NCBI GenBank assembly: GCA_050743625.1
Contig: JBOGED010000530.1
Span: forward strand, 1-11,665
DNA length: 11,665 bases
Origin: JBOGED01 sp050743625
GTDB lineage: Bacteria; Actinomycetota; Nitriliruptoria; Euzebyales; Egibacteraceae
Direction of reading: 5' to 3'
Positions within the stretch are counted from its first letter, which is position 1. Each line of letters opens with the position of its first letter. Below the pieces are notes generated by a model. The model was not told the DNA's origin. It searched no databases and saw only the letters and a list, made by a program, of their open reading frames with translations. Position numbers and translations under genes: made by a program. Positions 1 through 7,176 of the stretch are shown here, piece by piece.

Positions 1-13
1 TCACGGAATGCAT
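1..13 (-). CDS. 5' end of a leftward gene, cut by the window edge
   Basis: On the minus strand an ATG at 13 is preceded by AGGAGGTGA at about 28-20, with six bases between that and the ATG. This is close to a perfect Shine-Dalgarno sequence. Only four codons (Met-His-Ser-Val) lie inside the window, so the product cannot be identified. The gene is divergent from the glycosyltransferase-like gene at 161, and the space between them holds an operator-like palindrome. Seen: start and ribosome site. Inferred: that it is a gene. Confidence 0.5.
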
Positions 14-56
14 CGTCCCTCACCTCCTCCGCGCCACCGACACGGTCAGAGAAACC

Positions 57-85
57 ATCACTCGCGGGTGATACAACGGAGTGAT
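57..85. promoter_or_regulatory. Operator-like palindrome with an extra half site
   Basis: Positions 57-72 read ATCACTCGCGGGTGAT, a 16-bp palindrome with one mismatched pair (arms ATCAC/GTGAT around a CGCG core). The element GAGTGAT follows at 79-85, repeating the right arm and also forming a 7-bp inverted pair with ATCACTC at 57-63. It lies between two divergent starts (13 on minus, 161 on plus), where a repressor would control one or both genes. The binding protein is unknown. Confidence 0.4.
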
Positions 86-160
86 TGTCCAGCGGGACGT
101 CACCTCTGAGACGGATCCGGCTATACGTGGGGGCCTCGGATCAAGGATCGGGGTGACGGT

Positions 161-1729
161 GTGCGGCGACGGGCATTGGCGACAGGGGTAGTGGCCCCCC
201 GCTTGCGGATCCTTCGGCGGGGTCGGCACGCCCGCCCTTCGCGGGTTGCCACGTTCGCCACGAACCTGTATCCGGATGCGGTGCGGCGCCAGCTTCCCCT
301 TGTCGTGCTTACGATTGGGTCAGTCCTCGCGGTGCTGCTCCACCTGGCGGCAGGATTTCACTATCCCGTGCTTTGGGACGACGAGGCGCATTTCATCGTG
401 CCTGCTCAGAACCTCGCGCAGCACCTCGCGCTCACCGCCCCACAGCTCAACGCGCCAGCCGGGATCTTTTGGATGCCGGACGGCTATGCGGTCGCCCTCT
501 CGCTCATCTTCGCGATCCTGCCGGATACCACGACGACGGCACGGCTGGCCAGCCTGATCTTCACCCTCACGTTCGCTGGCTGCCTCTATGCGGTCGTCGC
601 GCGGCTCGATGGGGCGCGCCTGCTCTCCGCGTGTCTGCTCGCGGTGTGGCTGGTGGCGCCGCTGGTGGTCCTGATGGCGAACATCGCCCGGATGGAAGCC
701 CTCGTGCTCGGCCTTGTCGGTACAGCGCTGCTGTCGGTCGCGACGGGCCACTGGCCGGCCGCGCTCGCGATCGCTTCGCTGGCCCCTCTTGTCCATCCAA
801 TGGGATTTATTCTGATCGCGGCATTTGTCCTGACAGCGATTGTCACACGCGCCCGCTGGCGCCCCTCGGGCCGGGTCGAAACCTCGCTCGTCACGCTGGC
901 CGTTCTCGCCTGGGCGGCTGAGGCGGCGTGGCTCGCCAGCCATCTTGATCTCGTCCGGCAGCACCTCCACTATCAGATCGCGCGCAAGCTGTCGTATGGC
1001 CTGGCCCCCACCGGATATGAGATCGCCGCGGGGGTACTCGCCACGATCGGGCTGCTCGGCGCGGCCGTGGGACGCGCACGGCTCGGCGAGCGGCGGGCTG
1101 GGGTGATCGCCCTCACGTGTGCCTTGACCGGCGCCTTTGTCGCGATCCGCGTCACGGGCAACGAGATGTGGTACCGCGTCCTCGGGCGCGAGACCGTGCT
1201 GCTGTTCGGGGGGCTCACCGTCGCGCTCGTGTCTCCGTTACGGCGCGTCATCTCGCGTTGGCGTTTGCCGGCGGCGGCATGGGTCGGGGCCGTGCTTATG
1301 GCGATCGTGCCGGTGACCGCGATGGCTCAGGTGACGGTGAACGGCTCTGCCTATGGTATGGCCCTCGCCGCAGGGACGGCCGAGCGCGACCGCACCTTCC
1401 TCGCGACGGTGGAGCGCGAGCTAAGGGCGTTCGACGCGCGCCAACCGCATCCGAAGGTCGTCGCCCTGGATTGGTCGAGCGGTCTCGCCTCATACTTGGG
1501 CCAACAGCGATGGAGTAACCTGCGATTCGTCGACCCGACGCCTGTCACACCGCTGTACGAGCCGCCGGACTACGTGCTCTTCAGCGTCAGCCCGGCAGAG
1601 CCCGACTGGCGGCGCAACATCGAGGAGCGCACACCCAACGCGCGTCCAGTCCTCCAACTCACCTCGCCGGACTCTCACGCAAAGCTCATCATCTACCCAG
1701 GCGATCTCGCGAGGCTTCCGATCTACTAA
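161..1729 (+). CDS. GT-C fold (GT39-like) membrane glycosyltransferase-like protein
   Basis: A 522-residue polytopic membrane protein with about ten to eleven hydrophobic segments between residues 45 and 390, followed by a soluble C-terminal tail of about 130 residues. The first extracytoplasmic loop contains WDDEAHF (72-78). Acidic pairs at this position are the hallmark of GT-C enzymes of the GT39/ArnT type, which use polyprenyl-phosphate sugars as donors on the outer face of the membrane. The sugar and acceptor cannot be read from sequence. The GTG start at 161 follows AAGGATCGGGG; an in-frame GTG at 191 with AGGGG just before it is an alternative and would drop a basic leader. Its TAA (1727-1729) overlaps the TAG of the opposing ATPase gene. 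It could equally be an uncharacterised GT-C-like membrane protein without proven activity. Confidence 0.65.
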   Translation: MRRRALATGVVAPRLRILRRGRHARPSRVATFATNLYPDAVRRQLPLVVLTIGSVLAVLLHLAAGFHYPVLWDDEAHFIVPAQNLAQHLALTAPQLNAPAGIFWMPDGYAVALSLIFAILPDTTTTARLASLIFTLTFAGCLYAVVARLDGARLLSACLLAVWLVAPLVVLMANIARMEALVLGLVGTALLSVATGHWPAALAIASLAPLVHPMGFILIAAFVLTAIVTRARWRPSGRVETSLVTLAVLAWAAEAAWLASHLDLVRQHLHYQIARKLSYGLAPTGYEIAAGVLATIGLLGAAVGRARLGERRAGVIALTCALTGAFVAIRVTGNEMWYRVLGRETVLLFGGLTVALVSPLRRVISRWRLPAAAWVGAVLMAIVPVTAMAQVTVNGSAYGMALAAGTAERDRTFLATVERELRAFDARQPHPKVVALDWSSGLASYLGQQRWSNLRFVDPTPVTPLYEPPDYVLFSVSPAEPDWRRNIEERTPNARPVLQLTSPDSHAKLIIYPGDLARLPIY

Positions 1730-2700
1730 ACGTGTCCCTGCGTCCGCGCAGCCCGGGGGAACCCACCTGCCACAGCGGCAGCCAGGACCAGGTAGGCACG
1801 TCGCGTGTCGGGCCGCAGGTCCTCCAGCCGTGCTCTGGCGCCGGCCTGGAGATGAGGATCCCAGGGGATGCGCACGACCTGGCGCACTTGAGGCGCGAAA
1901 TGCCGTTCGATCTTGGCGAGATCGACGGACCCGACTCTCGGCCCTACGGCGTTGAGGACGAGTACGGCGTCGTTGACCAGCTGACCATGTCCCTGCGCCC
2001 CAAGCCGGGCGAGCATGAGGCTCGTCGCCCTTGTGGCGTCGATCGTGGGATGCGAGGCGATGACGAGCTGGTCCGCGGCGACCGCGACGGTCGGGCTGGC
2101 CTTGTCGGGGACCACGGTGGCGCAGTCGGCGAGGACAAGCTCGTAGCGGCCGCGCAACAGCTCGATCACTCGCCTGTAGTCGTCGAGCCCGAGCATGCAG
2201 GCGAGTTCGGGATCCGGCGGCGAGGCGAGTACCTCAAGGCCGCTGGGCGCCTGACAGGTGTAGTCCCTGACATTCACGGACTCGACATCGTCTGGAAGGT
2301 CGCCGAGAAGGTCGAAGATCGTCGATCTGGTCTGGCGTGGAACGCGGTACGCCAGGTTTGCGCCCTGCGGGTCAGCGTCCAACGCGATCACCGGAGCAGT
2401 CCGGAACCCGGCGAACACATGACCGAGGTTGACCGTGGTCGAGGTCGTGCCGACACCGCCTTTCGCAGAGATCATCGCAATCGCGCGAGTGTCCTGAAGC
2501 GGTCGGGTGAGCATGGCGGTGAGCCGGCGATTGTGCAGCTGCGCGTGACTGGGCCGGTCCCCCGACAGCCCGCTCCACCGCAGAAGTCGCTTCCATGGGC
2601 TTGCGGGCCTGATGATCTTCACGGGATCGCCGCGCTCCACCCTGTGCGCGGCAACGTGCCAGCAGGGAGGATCGGTGAAGGAGAACGCCGAGCCTGTCAT
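1726..2700 (-). CDS. MinD/ParA-like ATPase, EspI-like type VII secretion kind, altered P-loop
   Basis: 324 residues. The ATG at 2700 is chosen because GGAGGAG lies six bases upstream; a longer frame reaches 2859 but is arginine-rich and lacks a ribosome site. Residues 72-91 carry a deviant Walker A, KGGVGTT (80-86). Switch-like ALDADPQGAN is at 106-115, and the Walker B position reads LVLADCAT (188-195). The tail RIPWDPHLQAGARARLEDLRP (278-298) resembles the C-terminal signature I associate with actinobacterial MinD-like ATPases of the EspI kind found with ESX/type VII secretion. The usual GK[T/S] lysine is threonine (T85, codon ACG at 2448-2446), while the signature lysine K80 remains, so ATP use may be altered. 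The gene lies 67 bp downstream of an exported acidic protein gene and is probably cotranscribed with it. No WXG100, EccB/C/D or mycosin gene is present, so the secretion link rests on family resemblance alone. Confidence 0.8.
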   Translation of the reverse strand: MTGSAFSFTDPPCWHVAAHRVERGDPVKIIRPASPWKRLLRWSGLSGDRPSHAQLHNRRLTAMLTRPLQDTRAIAMISAKGGVGTTSTTVNLGHVFAGFRTAPVIALDADPQGANLAYRVPRQTRSTIFDLLGDLPDDVESVNVRDYTCQAPSGLEVLASPPDPELACMLGLDDYRRVIELLRGRYELVLADCATVVPDKASPTVAVAADQLVIASHPTIDATRATSLMLARLGAQGHGQLVNDAVLVLNAVGPRVGSVDLAKIERHFAPQVRQVVRIPWDPHLQAGARARLEDLRPDTRRAYLVLAAAVAGGFPRAARTQGHV

Positions 2701-2767
2701 CGGCTGCTCCTCCGAGTCGCGGGGAGCCTTCGGTGACGTGACGCGGTCGCGCGTCAGTGTCCGCTGC

Positions 2768-4021
2768 CTATTGGGCATAGATCTGCTCGAGATCGGCCAT
2801 GCCCGCGTCAGGCTCAACCTCATAGGACCAGCTCGCGCCCTCGACAACCTGCGCGGCATACTGCCCGATCTCCGCGGTCAAACGGCTGAGATCGAGCTCG
2901 TCGATAAGGTCGTCGGCCCGGGAGCTCGAGCCGGGGCCCCCAGCAGGAGCTGGGGAGGAGGGCCTCGACGCTGTCGACGCGTCGGGGTCCGTCGATCCAC
3001 GAGCGATGACGATCGCGTCGCGCCCGTCCTCGCCGTCGCTGCTGATCGCCACCACGGTGTCGCCGATGACGACTACCGCCCCGCCGCCGTCCCCGCCGTC
3101 GCCGCCGATCGCCACGCCTCCACCATCGACGATCGCATCGCCACCGTCTCCCCCCGCTCCGCCGATCTCCACGCCATCGCCGTCGACCTCTGCACCATCG
3201 CCGTCGTCGCCGACCTCTGCATCATCGCCGTCGAGTATCTCGTCGAGGTCGAGGGTCCCGGCGTCCCCCTCGCTCACGTCGGCACCCTCCCGTCGATCGT
3301 CGGCGGACAGATTCCACTCGGGGAGCTCAGGGGGTTCAGGCAGCTCAGGCTCGTCGGGCGGCTCGGGCGACTCGGGCGGCTCAGGCGGCTCGGGCAGCTC
3401 GGGCAGCTCGGGCAGGTCAGGCAGCTCGGGCGCGTCGGGCCCGTCAGGCGCCTCGGGTAGGTCGACGCTGACCGGGTGGTCTGCTGGGCGATCATGTGGT
3501 CGATCCACGCTCGCGCGGTCGTCGGGATCCTTCTCGACCTGATTAGGGCATTCGGCGTCGTCTACCGGCTTGGTGTGGGAGGCCGGTTCGGGCTCCTTAT
3601 GCTCCTGTGGGGTCGTGCTCGGCAACGCCACAAAGGCGTCTGCGTCCGCCGCCGCGTCCTCGGAGCCGTCCGCCTCGTCAAGGGCGATCACGTCCGCCTC
3701 TTGAGGCAAGACCGCGCCGCGGGACTGCGATCTTGGGCCATCTTCGCTCACGGCGGCGCGGGGCCTAGGCGACTCAGGCGCCGACTCGTCGGAGGATCTC
3801 TCAGAGCCTTGCCGTGGACGGTCCGGCTTCTCGCCGGCCTCCGGCCTGCAAGGTACGGCAATCCCGACACATGCGTCCTGGGCTGCCGCTCGAGCGGCGG
3901 GCGCGAGCAAGACGACGGCGGCCACCGCGACGGCCTGCACCCGTGGACGAACGACACCACGGGGTCGTGGCTCGTCGTTCGCTTCTAGCATGCGGTCGAA
4001 CAAGTCGAGTTCCATATCCAT
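2768..4021 (-). CDS. Exported acidic Pro/Glu and Gly/Asp repeat protein, function unknown
   Basis: I do not recognise the family. The ATG at 4021 (417 residues) has GGGAG 11 bases upstream; an ATG at 4015 is possible, and the longer frame to 4099 has no ribosome site. After a charged N-terminus with an amphipathic stretch (LDLFDRMLE, 6-13) comes a hydrophobic segment at about 29-43 ending in ARAAAQ, which looks like a signal peptide or signal anchor. Two cysteines (51, 58) follow. Residues 60-185 are polar and disordered-looking. Residues 188-235 are a Pro-Glu stalk with a three-residue period (PEL, PEP, PES). Residues 255-340 are Asp/Gly-rich with GGDGGD blocks alternating with short valine/isoleucine stretches, recalling RTX or PGRS-type repeats without matching either. 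Residues 369-417 form a more ordinary, possibly helical C-terminal domain. It probably forms an operon with the downstream MinD-like ATPase. Confidence 0.7.
   Translation of the reverse strand: MDMELDLFDRMLEANDEPRPRGVVRPRVQAVAVAAVVLLAPAARAAAQDACVGIAVPCRPEAGEKPDRPRQGSERSSDESAPESPRPRAAVSEDGPRSQSRGAVLPQEADVIALDEADGSEDAAADADAFVALPSTTPQEHKEPEPASHTKPVDDAECPNQVEKDPDDRASVDRPHDRPADHPVSVDLPEAPDGPDAPELPDLPELPELPEPPEPPESPEPPDEPELPEPPELPEWNLSADDRREGADVSEGDAGTLDLDEILDGDDAEVGDDGDGAEVDGDGVEIGGAGGDGGDAIVDGGGVAIGGDGGDGGGAVVVIGDTVVAISSDGEDGRDAIVIARGSTDPDASTASRPSSPAPAGGPGSSSRADDLIDELDLSRLTAEIGQYAAQVVEGASWSYEVEPDAGMADLEQIYAQ
3342..3458. repeat. Thirteen tandem 9-bp units inside the acidic protein gene
   Basis: Thirteen consecutive 9-bp units follow the plus-strand pattern NNSTCRGGC, for example GGCTCGGGC and AGCTCGGGC, with the last unit ending in GGGT. 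On the coding (minus) strand each unit gives three residues, mostly Pro-Glu-X, and builds the stalk at residues about 189-227. Units differ mainly in their first three bases, so the array is diverged rather than freshly expanded, but it is a likely site for slippage or length variation. Confidence 0.85.
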
Positions 4022-4123
4022 GATTTGCCAAGCTCCCGTCACGAAACCCCCGCAAAGGCCAGGACCATGTCCCCCTGTTGGCCTTGCGACCTTCTTCATG
4101 ATTTGGGCTGTCAGCCCGCCATC

Positions 4124-4152
4124 ACCATAGCCATTGAATGCATTTCATGCAA
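4124..4152 (-). promoter_or_regulatory. Predicted sigma70-like promoter for the acidic protein/ATPase unit
   Basis: Read on the minus strand, TTGCAT (4152-4147) and TATGGT (4129-4124) are separated by exactly 17 bases. They sit in a locally AT-richer patch of otherwise GC-rich DNA. Transcription would begin near 4117, giving a leader of about 95 bases before the ATG at 4021. The same patch must also serve the divergent helicase gene: a TACAAA at 4162-4167 on the plus strand could be its -10 element, but no matching -35 was found. Confidence 0.45.
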
Positions 4153-4202
4153 TACTCTGTCTACAAATGTCGATGGTCACAGTCATCGGGTAGAAACGGG
4201 GC

Positions 4203-6338
4203 ATGATCGAACTGACCGTCGACGGGGGCCTCCGGGCCGCTGCGGAAGAGGTACTGCGCCAGCTGGCAGGTGGGCATGCGCGACTTCGTGATGACCAGTG
4301 GCGAGCGATCGCCGCGCTGGTCGGTGAGCGCAAGAGGGTGCTGCTCGTCCAGCGCACGGGGTTCGGCAAGTCGGCCGTGTACTTCGTGGCGACCGCGCTG
4401 CTGCGGGCCAGAGGTGCGGGTCCGACCGTGATCGTCTCTCCGCTGCTCGCGCTGATGCGCAACCAGGTGGCCGCCGCGGCTGCCGCCGGGATACGGGCGG
4501 ACACGATCAACTCCTCGAACGTGACCGAGTGGATGGCGATCGAGGCACGGATCGGGGCCGGCGAGGTGGACGTCATGCTTGTGAGCCCGGAGCGGCTCAA
4601 CAATCCCGACTTCCGTGAGCGGGTCTTGCCCGACCTCGCCGCCAGCTGTGGCCTGCTCGTCGTCGACGAGGCGCACTGTGTCTCCGACTGGGGCCACGAT
4701 TTCCGTCCTGACTACCGCAGGATCCGCAGCTTCCTGACCGGCCTGCGGCCGGGGGTGCCGGTGCTCGCCACTACCGCGACGGCGAACGCCCGGGTCACCG
4801 CTGACGTGGCTGAGCAGTTGACGGGTCACGGCACCGACGTCCCGACCGTGATCCTCCGCGGGGCACTCGACCGCGACAGCTTGCGCCTCGGTGTCCTGGC
4901 GCTGCCGACCGCGGCGCACCGGCTCGCGTGGTTGGCCGGGCACCTCGATGAGCTGCCCGGCTCGGGCATCATCTACACGTTGACCGTGGCCGCCACCGCC
5001 GATGTGGCGAGCTACCTGCGATCCCAAGGCCACCAGGTCGTCGCCTACTCCGGGCGGACGGACACGGCCGAGCGGCAGGTGGCCGAGGCCGATCTTCTCG
5101 ACAACCGGGTCAAGGCGCTGGTGGCCACCTCGGCGTTGGGAATGGGCTTCGACAAGCCCGATCTCGGCTTCGTCGTTCATCTCGGCGCTCCGCCATCCCC
5201 GATCGCGTACTACCAGCAGGTCGGGCGCGCTGGTCGCGCCGTAGAGACGGCTGACGTGCTGCTCCTCGCTGGCGCCGAAGACGAGCAGGTGTGGCGCTAT
5301 TTCGCGTCGTTGGCCTTTCCTCCGCATGACCAGGTCGAGCGAACGCTGGCAGCGCTCACCGAGGCGGACCGGCCGTTGTCGATACCGGCTCTCGAGGCCA
5401 GAGTCGACCTACGCCGGGCCCGGTTGGAGCTCATGCTCAAGGTGCTCGACGTCGACGGCGCGGTCCGGCGGGTCAAGGGTGGATGGGCCGCAACCGGTGA
5501 GGACTGGGATTATGACCACCAGCGGTACGCTCGGCTGGCCGCCGCCCGGACCGCCGAGCAGCGGGCGATGCTGGCGTATGCGGGAGATGTGCCGTGCCGG
5601 ATGCGGTTCCTCCGTGAGCAGCTCGACGATCCGTACGCGGCGCCCTGCGGGCGGTGCGATCGCTGCGCGGGCTTGTGGTACGACCCGACTGTGGCCAACG
5701 CCGACTTGGCTGCCGCCCAAGAGCACATCGGCCGCCCTGGCGTTGAGATCGAACCGCGCAAGATGTGGCCGCCCGGCGCGAAAGCCCTCGGCGTCCCGGT
5801 GTCGGGGAAGATCGCCGCAGCTGAGCAGGCGGCGGTCGGGCGCGCGTTGGGCCGCCTATCGGGTATCGGCTGGGGTAACCGGCTCCGGGATATGTTCGCT
5901 CCCGCCACGCTGGACGCGCCGGTCGCGGACGACGTGTTCGACGGGGTCGTGAGGGTGCTCGCGGCATGGGGTTGGGAACGCCGCCCGGGTGCCGTGGTCT
6001 CCGTCGCTTCGCGGAGCCGCCCACAGCTCGTCACCTCACTCGCGCACAGGATCGCCGAGGTCGGCCGCCTCCCCTATCTGGGCCAGCTGGAACGCACCGG
6101 CGGCGCTGGACCGCGCGTTGGGGCGGGCAGCAACAGCGTGCAGCGGCTCAAGGGCGTATGCGACTCGTGGTGCATGCCCGGGGGGTTGGCCGCTGCGCTG
6201 CGGCTCCTCGACGCCTCACCCGTGCTCCTGGTCGACGATCTGCTCGCGACTGGTTGGACGATGACCGTGGCGGCCCGCACGTTGCGGTTGGCGGGCGCGC
6301 GCGAGGTCCTGCCCTTTGTCCTCGGCATCGACGGATGA
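4203..6338 (+). CDS. RecQ-family DNA helicase fused to a phosphoribosyltransferase-like domain
   Basis: A 711-residue protein. The helicase core is clear: Q-motif region (DDQWRAI, 30-36), Walker A TGFGKSA (52-58), DEAH box in VVDEAHCVSDWGHDFRPDY (153-171, the RecQ hallmark), motif III ATTATAN (189-195), motif V TSALGMGFDKPD (309-320) and motif VI QQVGRAGR (338-345). A RecQ zinc site follows with cysteines 465, 482, 485 and 488. Residues about 510-590 are a linker or winged-helix-like region. The C-terminal ~115 residues end in VLLVDDLLATGWT (674-686), which fits the type I phosphoribosyltransferase PRPP-binding signature. No HRDC domain is visible. RecQ enzymes unwind 3'-5' in recombination and repair; the role of the added domain is unknown. 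The ATG at 4203 has only a weak upstream GGGG. It is divergent from the acidic protein and converges on the XRE gene with 15 bp between. Confidence 0.9.
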   Translation: MIELTVDGGLRAAAEEVLRQLAGGHARLRDDQWRAIAALVGERKRVLLVQRTGFGKSAVYFVATALLRARGAGPTVIVSPLLALMRNQVAAAAAAGIRADTINSSNVTEWMAIEARIGAGEVDVMLVSPERLNNPDFRERVLPDLAASCGLLVVDEAHCVSDWGHDFRPDYRRIRSFLTGLRPGVPVLATTATANARVTADVAEQLTGHGTDVPTVILRGALDRDSLRLGVLALPTAAHRLAWLAGHLDELPGSGIIYTLTVAATADVASYLRSQGHQVVAYSGRTDTAERQVAEADLLDNRVKALVATSALGMGFDKPDLGFVVHLGAPPSPIAYYQQVGRAGRAVETADVLLLAGAEDEQVWRYFASLAFPPHDQVERTLAALTEADRPLSIPALEARVDLRRARLELMLKVLDVDGAVRRVKGGWAATGEDWDYDHQRYARLAAARTAEQRAMLAYAGDVPCRMRFLREQLDDPYAAPCGRCDRCAGLWYDPTVANADLAAAQEHIGRPGVEIEPRKMWPPGAKALGVPVSGKIAAAEQAAVGRALGRLSGIGWGNRLRDMFAPATLDAPVADDVFDGVVRVLAAWGWERRPGAVVSVASRSRPQLVTSLAHRIAEVGRLPYLGQLERTGGAGPRVGAGSNSVQRLKGVCDSWCMPGGLAAALRLLDASPVLLVDDLLATGWTMTVAARTLRLAGAREVLPFVLGIDG

Positions 6339-6353
6339 GAGGGCCCGGACCAG

Positions 6354-7136
6354 CTATCCACTCAGGCCGTGCAGCCGAGTGCGGGTGGCGGCGTCGGCGG
6401 GGAAGAACAGCTCGATGGATAGGTCGGCGACCGTGACGTCGAGCGCGGCCCCGAAGGTCGCGACCGTGCTGAGCAGGTTCAGCTCGCCGAGGGAGCCGGC
6501 CATGCGCAGCGGCACGGCGATGCCGTCGTAGCGGTGTGGATTGGCGAGCGGGTGCCAGCCACGGAGCTCGGTCAGTAACCGTGCGAGGTGTGGATCCCCG
6601 GTGCGGTCGACCTGCGCACTCAGGCGAGTCAACAGGTGCGCGCGCCACTCTCCAAGGTTGCGGATCCGTGGCGCCAACCCTTCAGGATGAAGGCTTGCCC
6701 GCAGCACGTTGATCGGCGGCGTGAGAAGCTCGGCGGCGATTCCCTCGATGAGCACACCGATGCTCTCGTTCGCCGCGACCAGGTTCCAGCCACGGTCGAT
6801 CACGATCGCGGGATAGGGCTCGTGTGCCGCGAGCAGTCTGTCGATCGCGCTGCGCACGGCGTTCAGCGGAGGGGCGTCGAGGTCGCTCTCGGCGTACACG
6901 GGCGCGTAGCCCGCGGCCACGAGCAGCGCGTTGCGCTCGTGTAGCGGCACGTCGAGATGCTCGGCGAGGTGAAGCAGCAGCTCACGGCTGGGAGAAGACC
7001 TGCCGGTCTCCACGAAGCTGAGGTGGCGGGTCGACACCTCCGCTCGCAAGCCAAGCTCCATCTGGCTCAGCCGCCGCTTCTGCCGCCACGTCCGGAGCAG
7101 CCCTCCCGCGGTCTGCGTGTCGCTCGGGGATCGCAC
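6354..7136 (-). CDS. XRE-family regulator with MmyB-type ligand-binding domain
   Basis: 260 residues from a GTG at 7136. The start is a judgement: the frame stays open upstream to 7355, but that stretch overlaps the broken gene and is arginine/serine-rich nonsense. The ribosome site is poor (GGAGA 16 bases upstream). Residues 12-66 are a Cro/CI helix-turn-helix (LLRTWRQKRRLSQMELGLRA, then STRHLSFVETGRSSPS). Residues about 100-195 match the MmyB-like ligand-binding region, including HEPYPAIVIDRGWNLVAAN (105-123) and NVLRASLHPEGLAPRI (143-158). Such regulators bind a small molecule, sometimes a fatty acid, and control nearby enzyme genes. It is the last gene of a leftward unit with a SnoaL-like gene and a broken small gene, so the inverted repeat at 7884-7900 is a candidate binding site for it. 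Confidence 0.85.
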   Translation of the reverse strand: MRSPSDTQTAGGLLRTWRQKRRLSQMELGLRAEVSTRHLSFVETGRSSPSRELLLHLAEHLDVPLHERNALLVAAGYAPVYAESDLDAPPLNAVRSAIDRLLAAHEPYPAIVIDRGWNLVAANESIGVLIEGIAAELLTPPINVLRASLHPEGLAPRIRNLGEWRAHLLTRLSAQVDRTGDPHLARLLTELRGWHPLANPHRYDGIAVPLRMAGSLGELNLLSTVATFGAALDVTVADLSIELFFPADAATRTRLHGLSG

Positions 7137-7176
7137 GGCATGACCGTAGCGGTCTCCGAGCGCTCGGTCGATCAGC

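Noticed and set aside
1732..3460. Long plus-strand frames opposite the ATPase and acidic protein genes
   Set aside because: The minus-strand ATPase has clear motifs and a strong ribosome site; the plus frames show no recognisable protein features.
3006..3542. Plus-strand frame rich in Ser, Gly and Pro across the acidic protein gene
   Set aside because: It is the antisense shadow of the Pro/Glu and Gly/Asp repeats; no ribosome site and no domain.
4022..4202. SOS (LexA) box before the RecQ gene
   Set aside because: No TCGAAC-type dyad is present; the AT-rich ATGCAT/ATGCAA patch is better explained as promoter DNA.
4161..5327. 388-residue minus-strand frame opposite the helicase
   Set aside because: Rich in Arg, His, Gly and Gln with no motif; the plus strand encodes an unmistakable RecQ core.
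6339..6353. Terminator between the helicase and XRE genes
   Set aside because: Only 15 bp with a bare GGGCCC; no hairpin of useful length.
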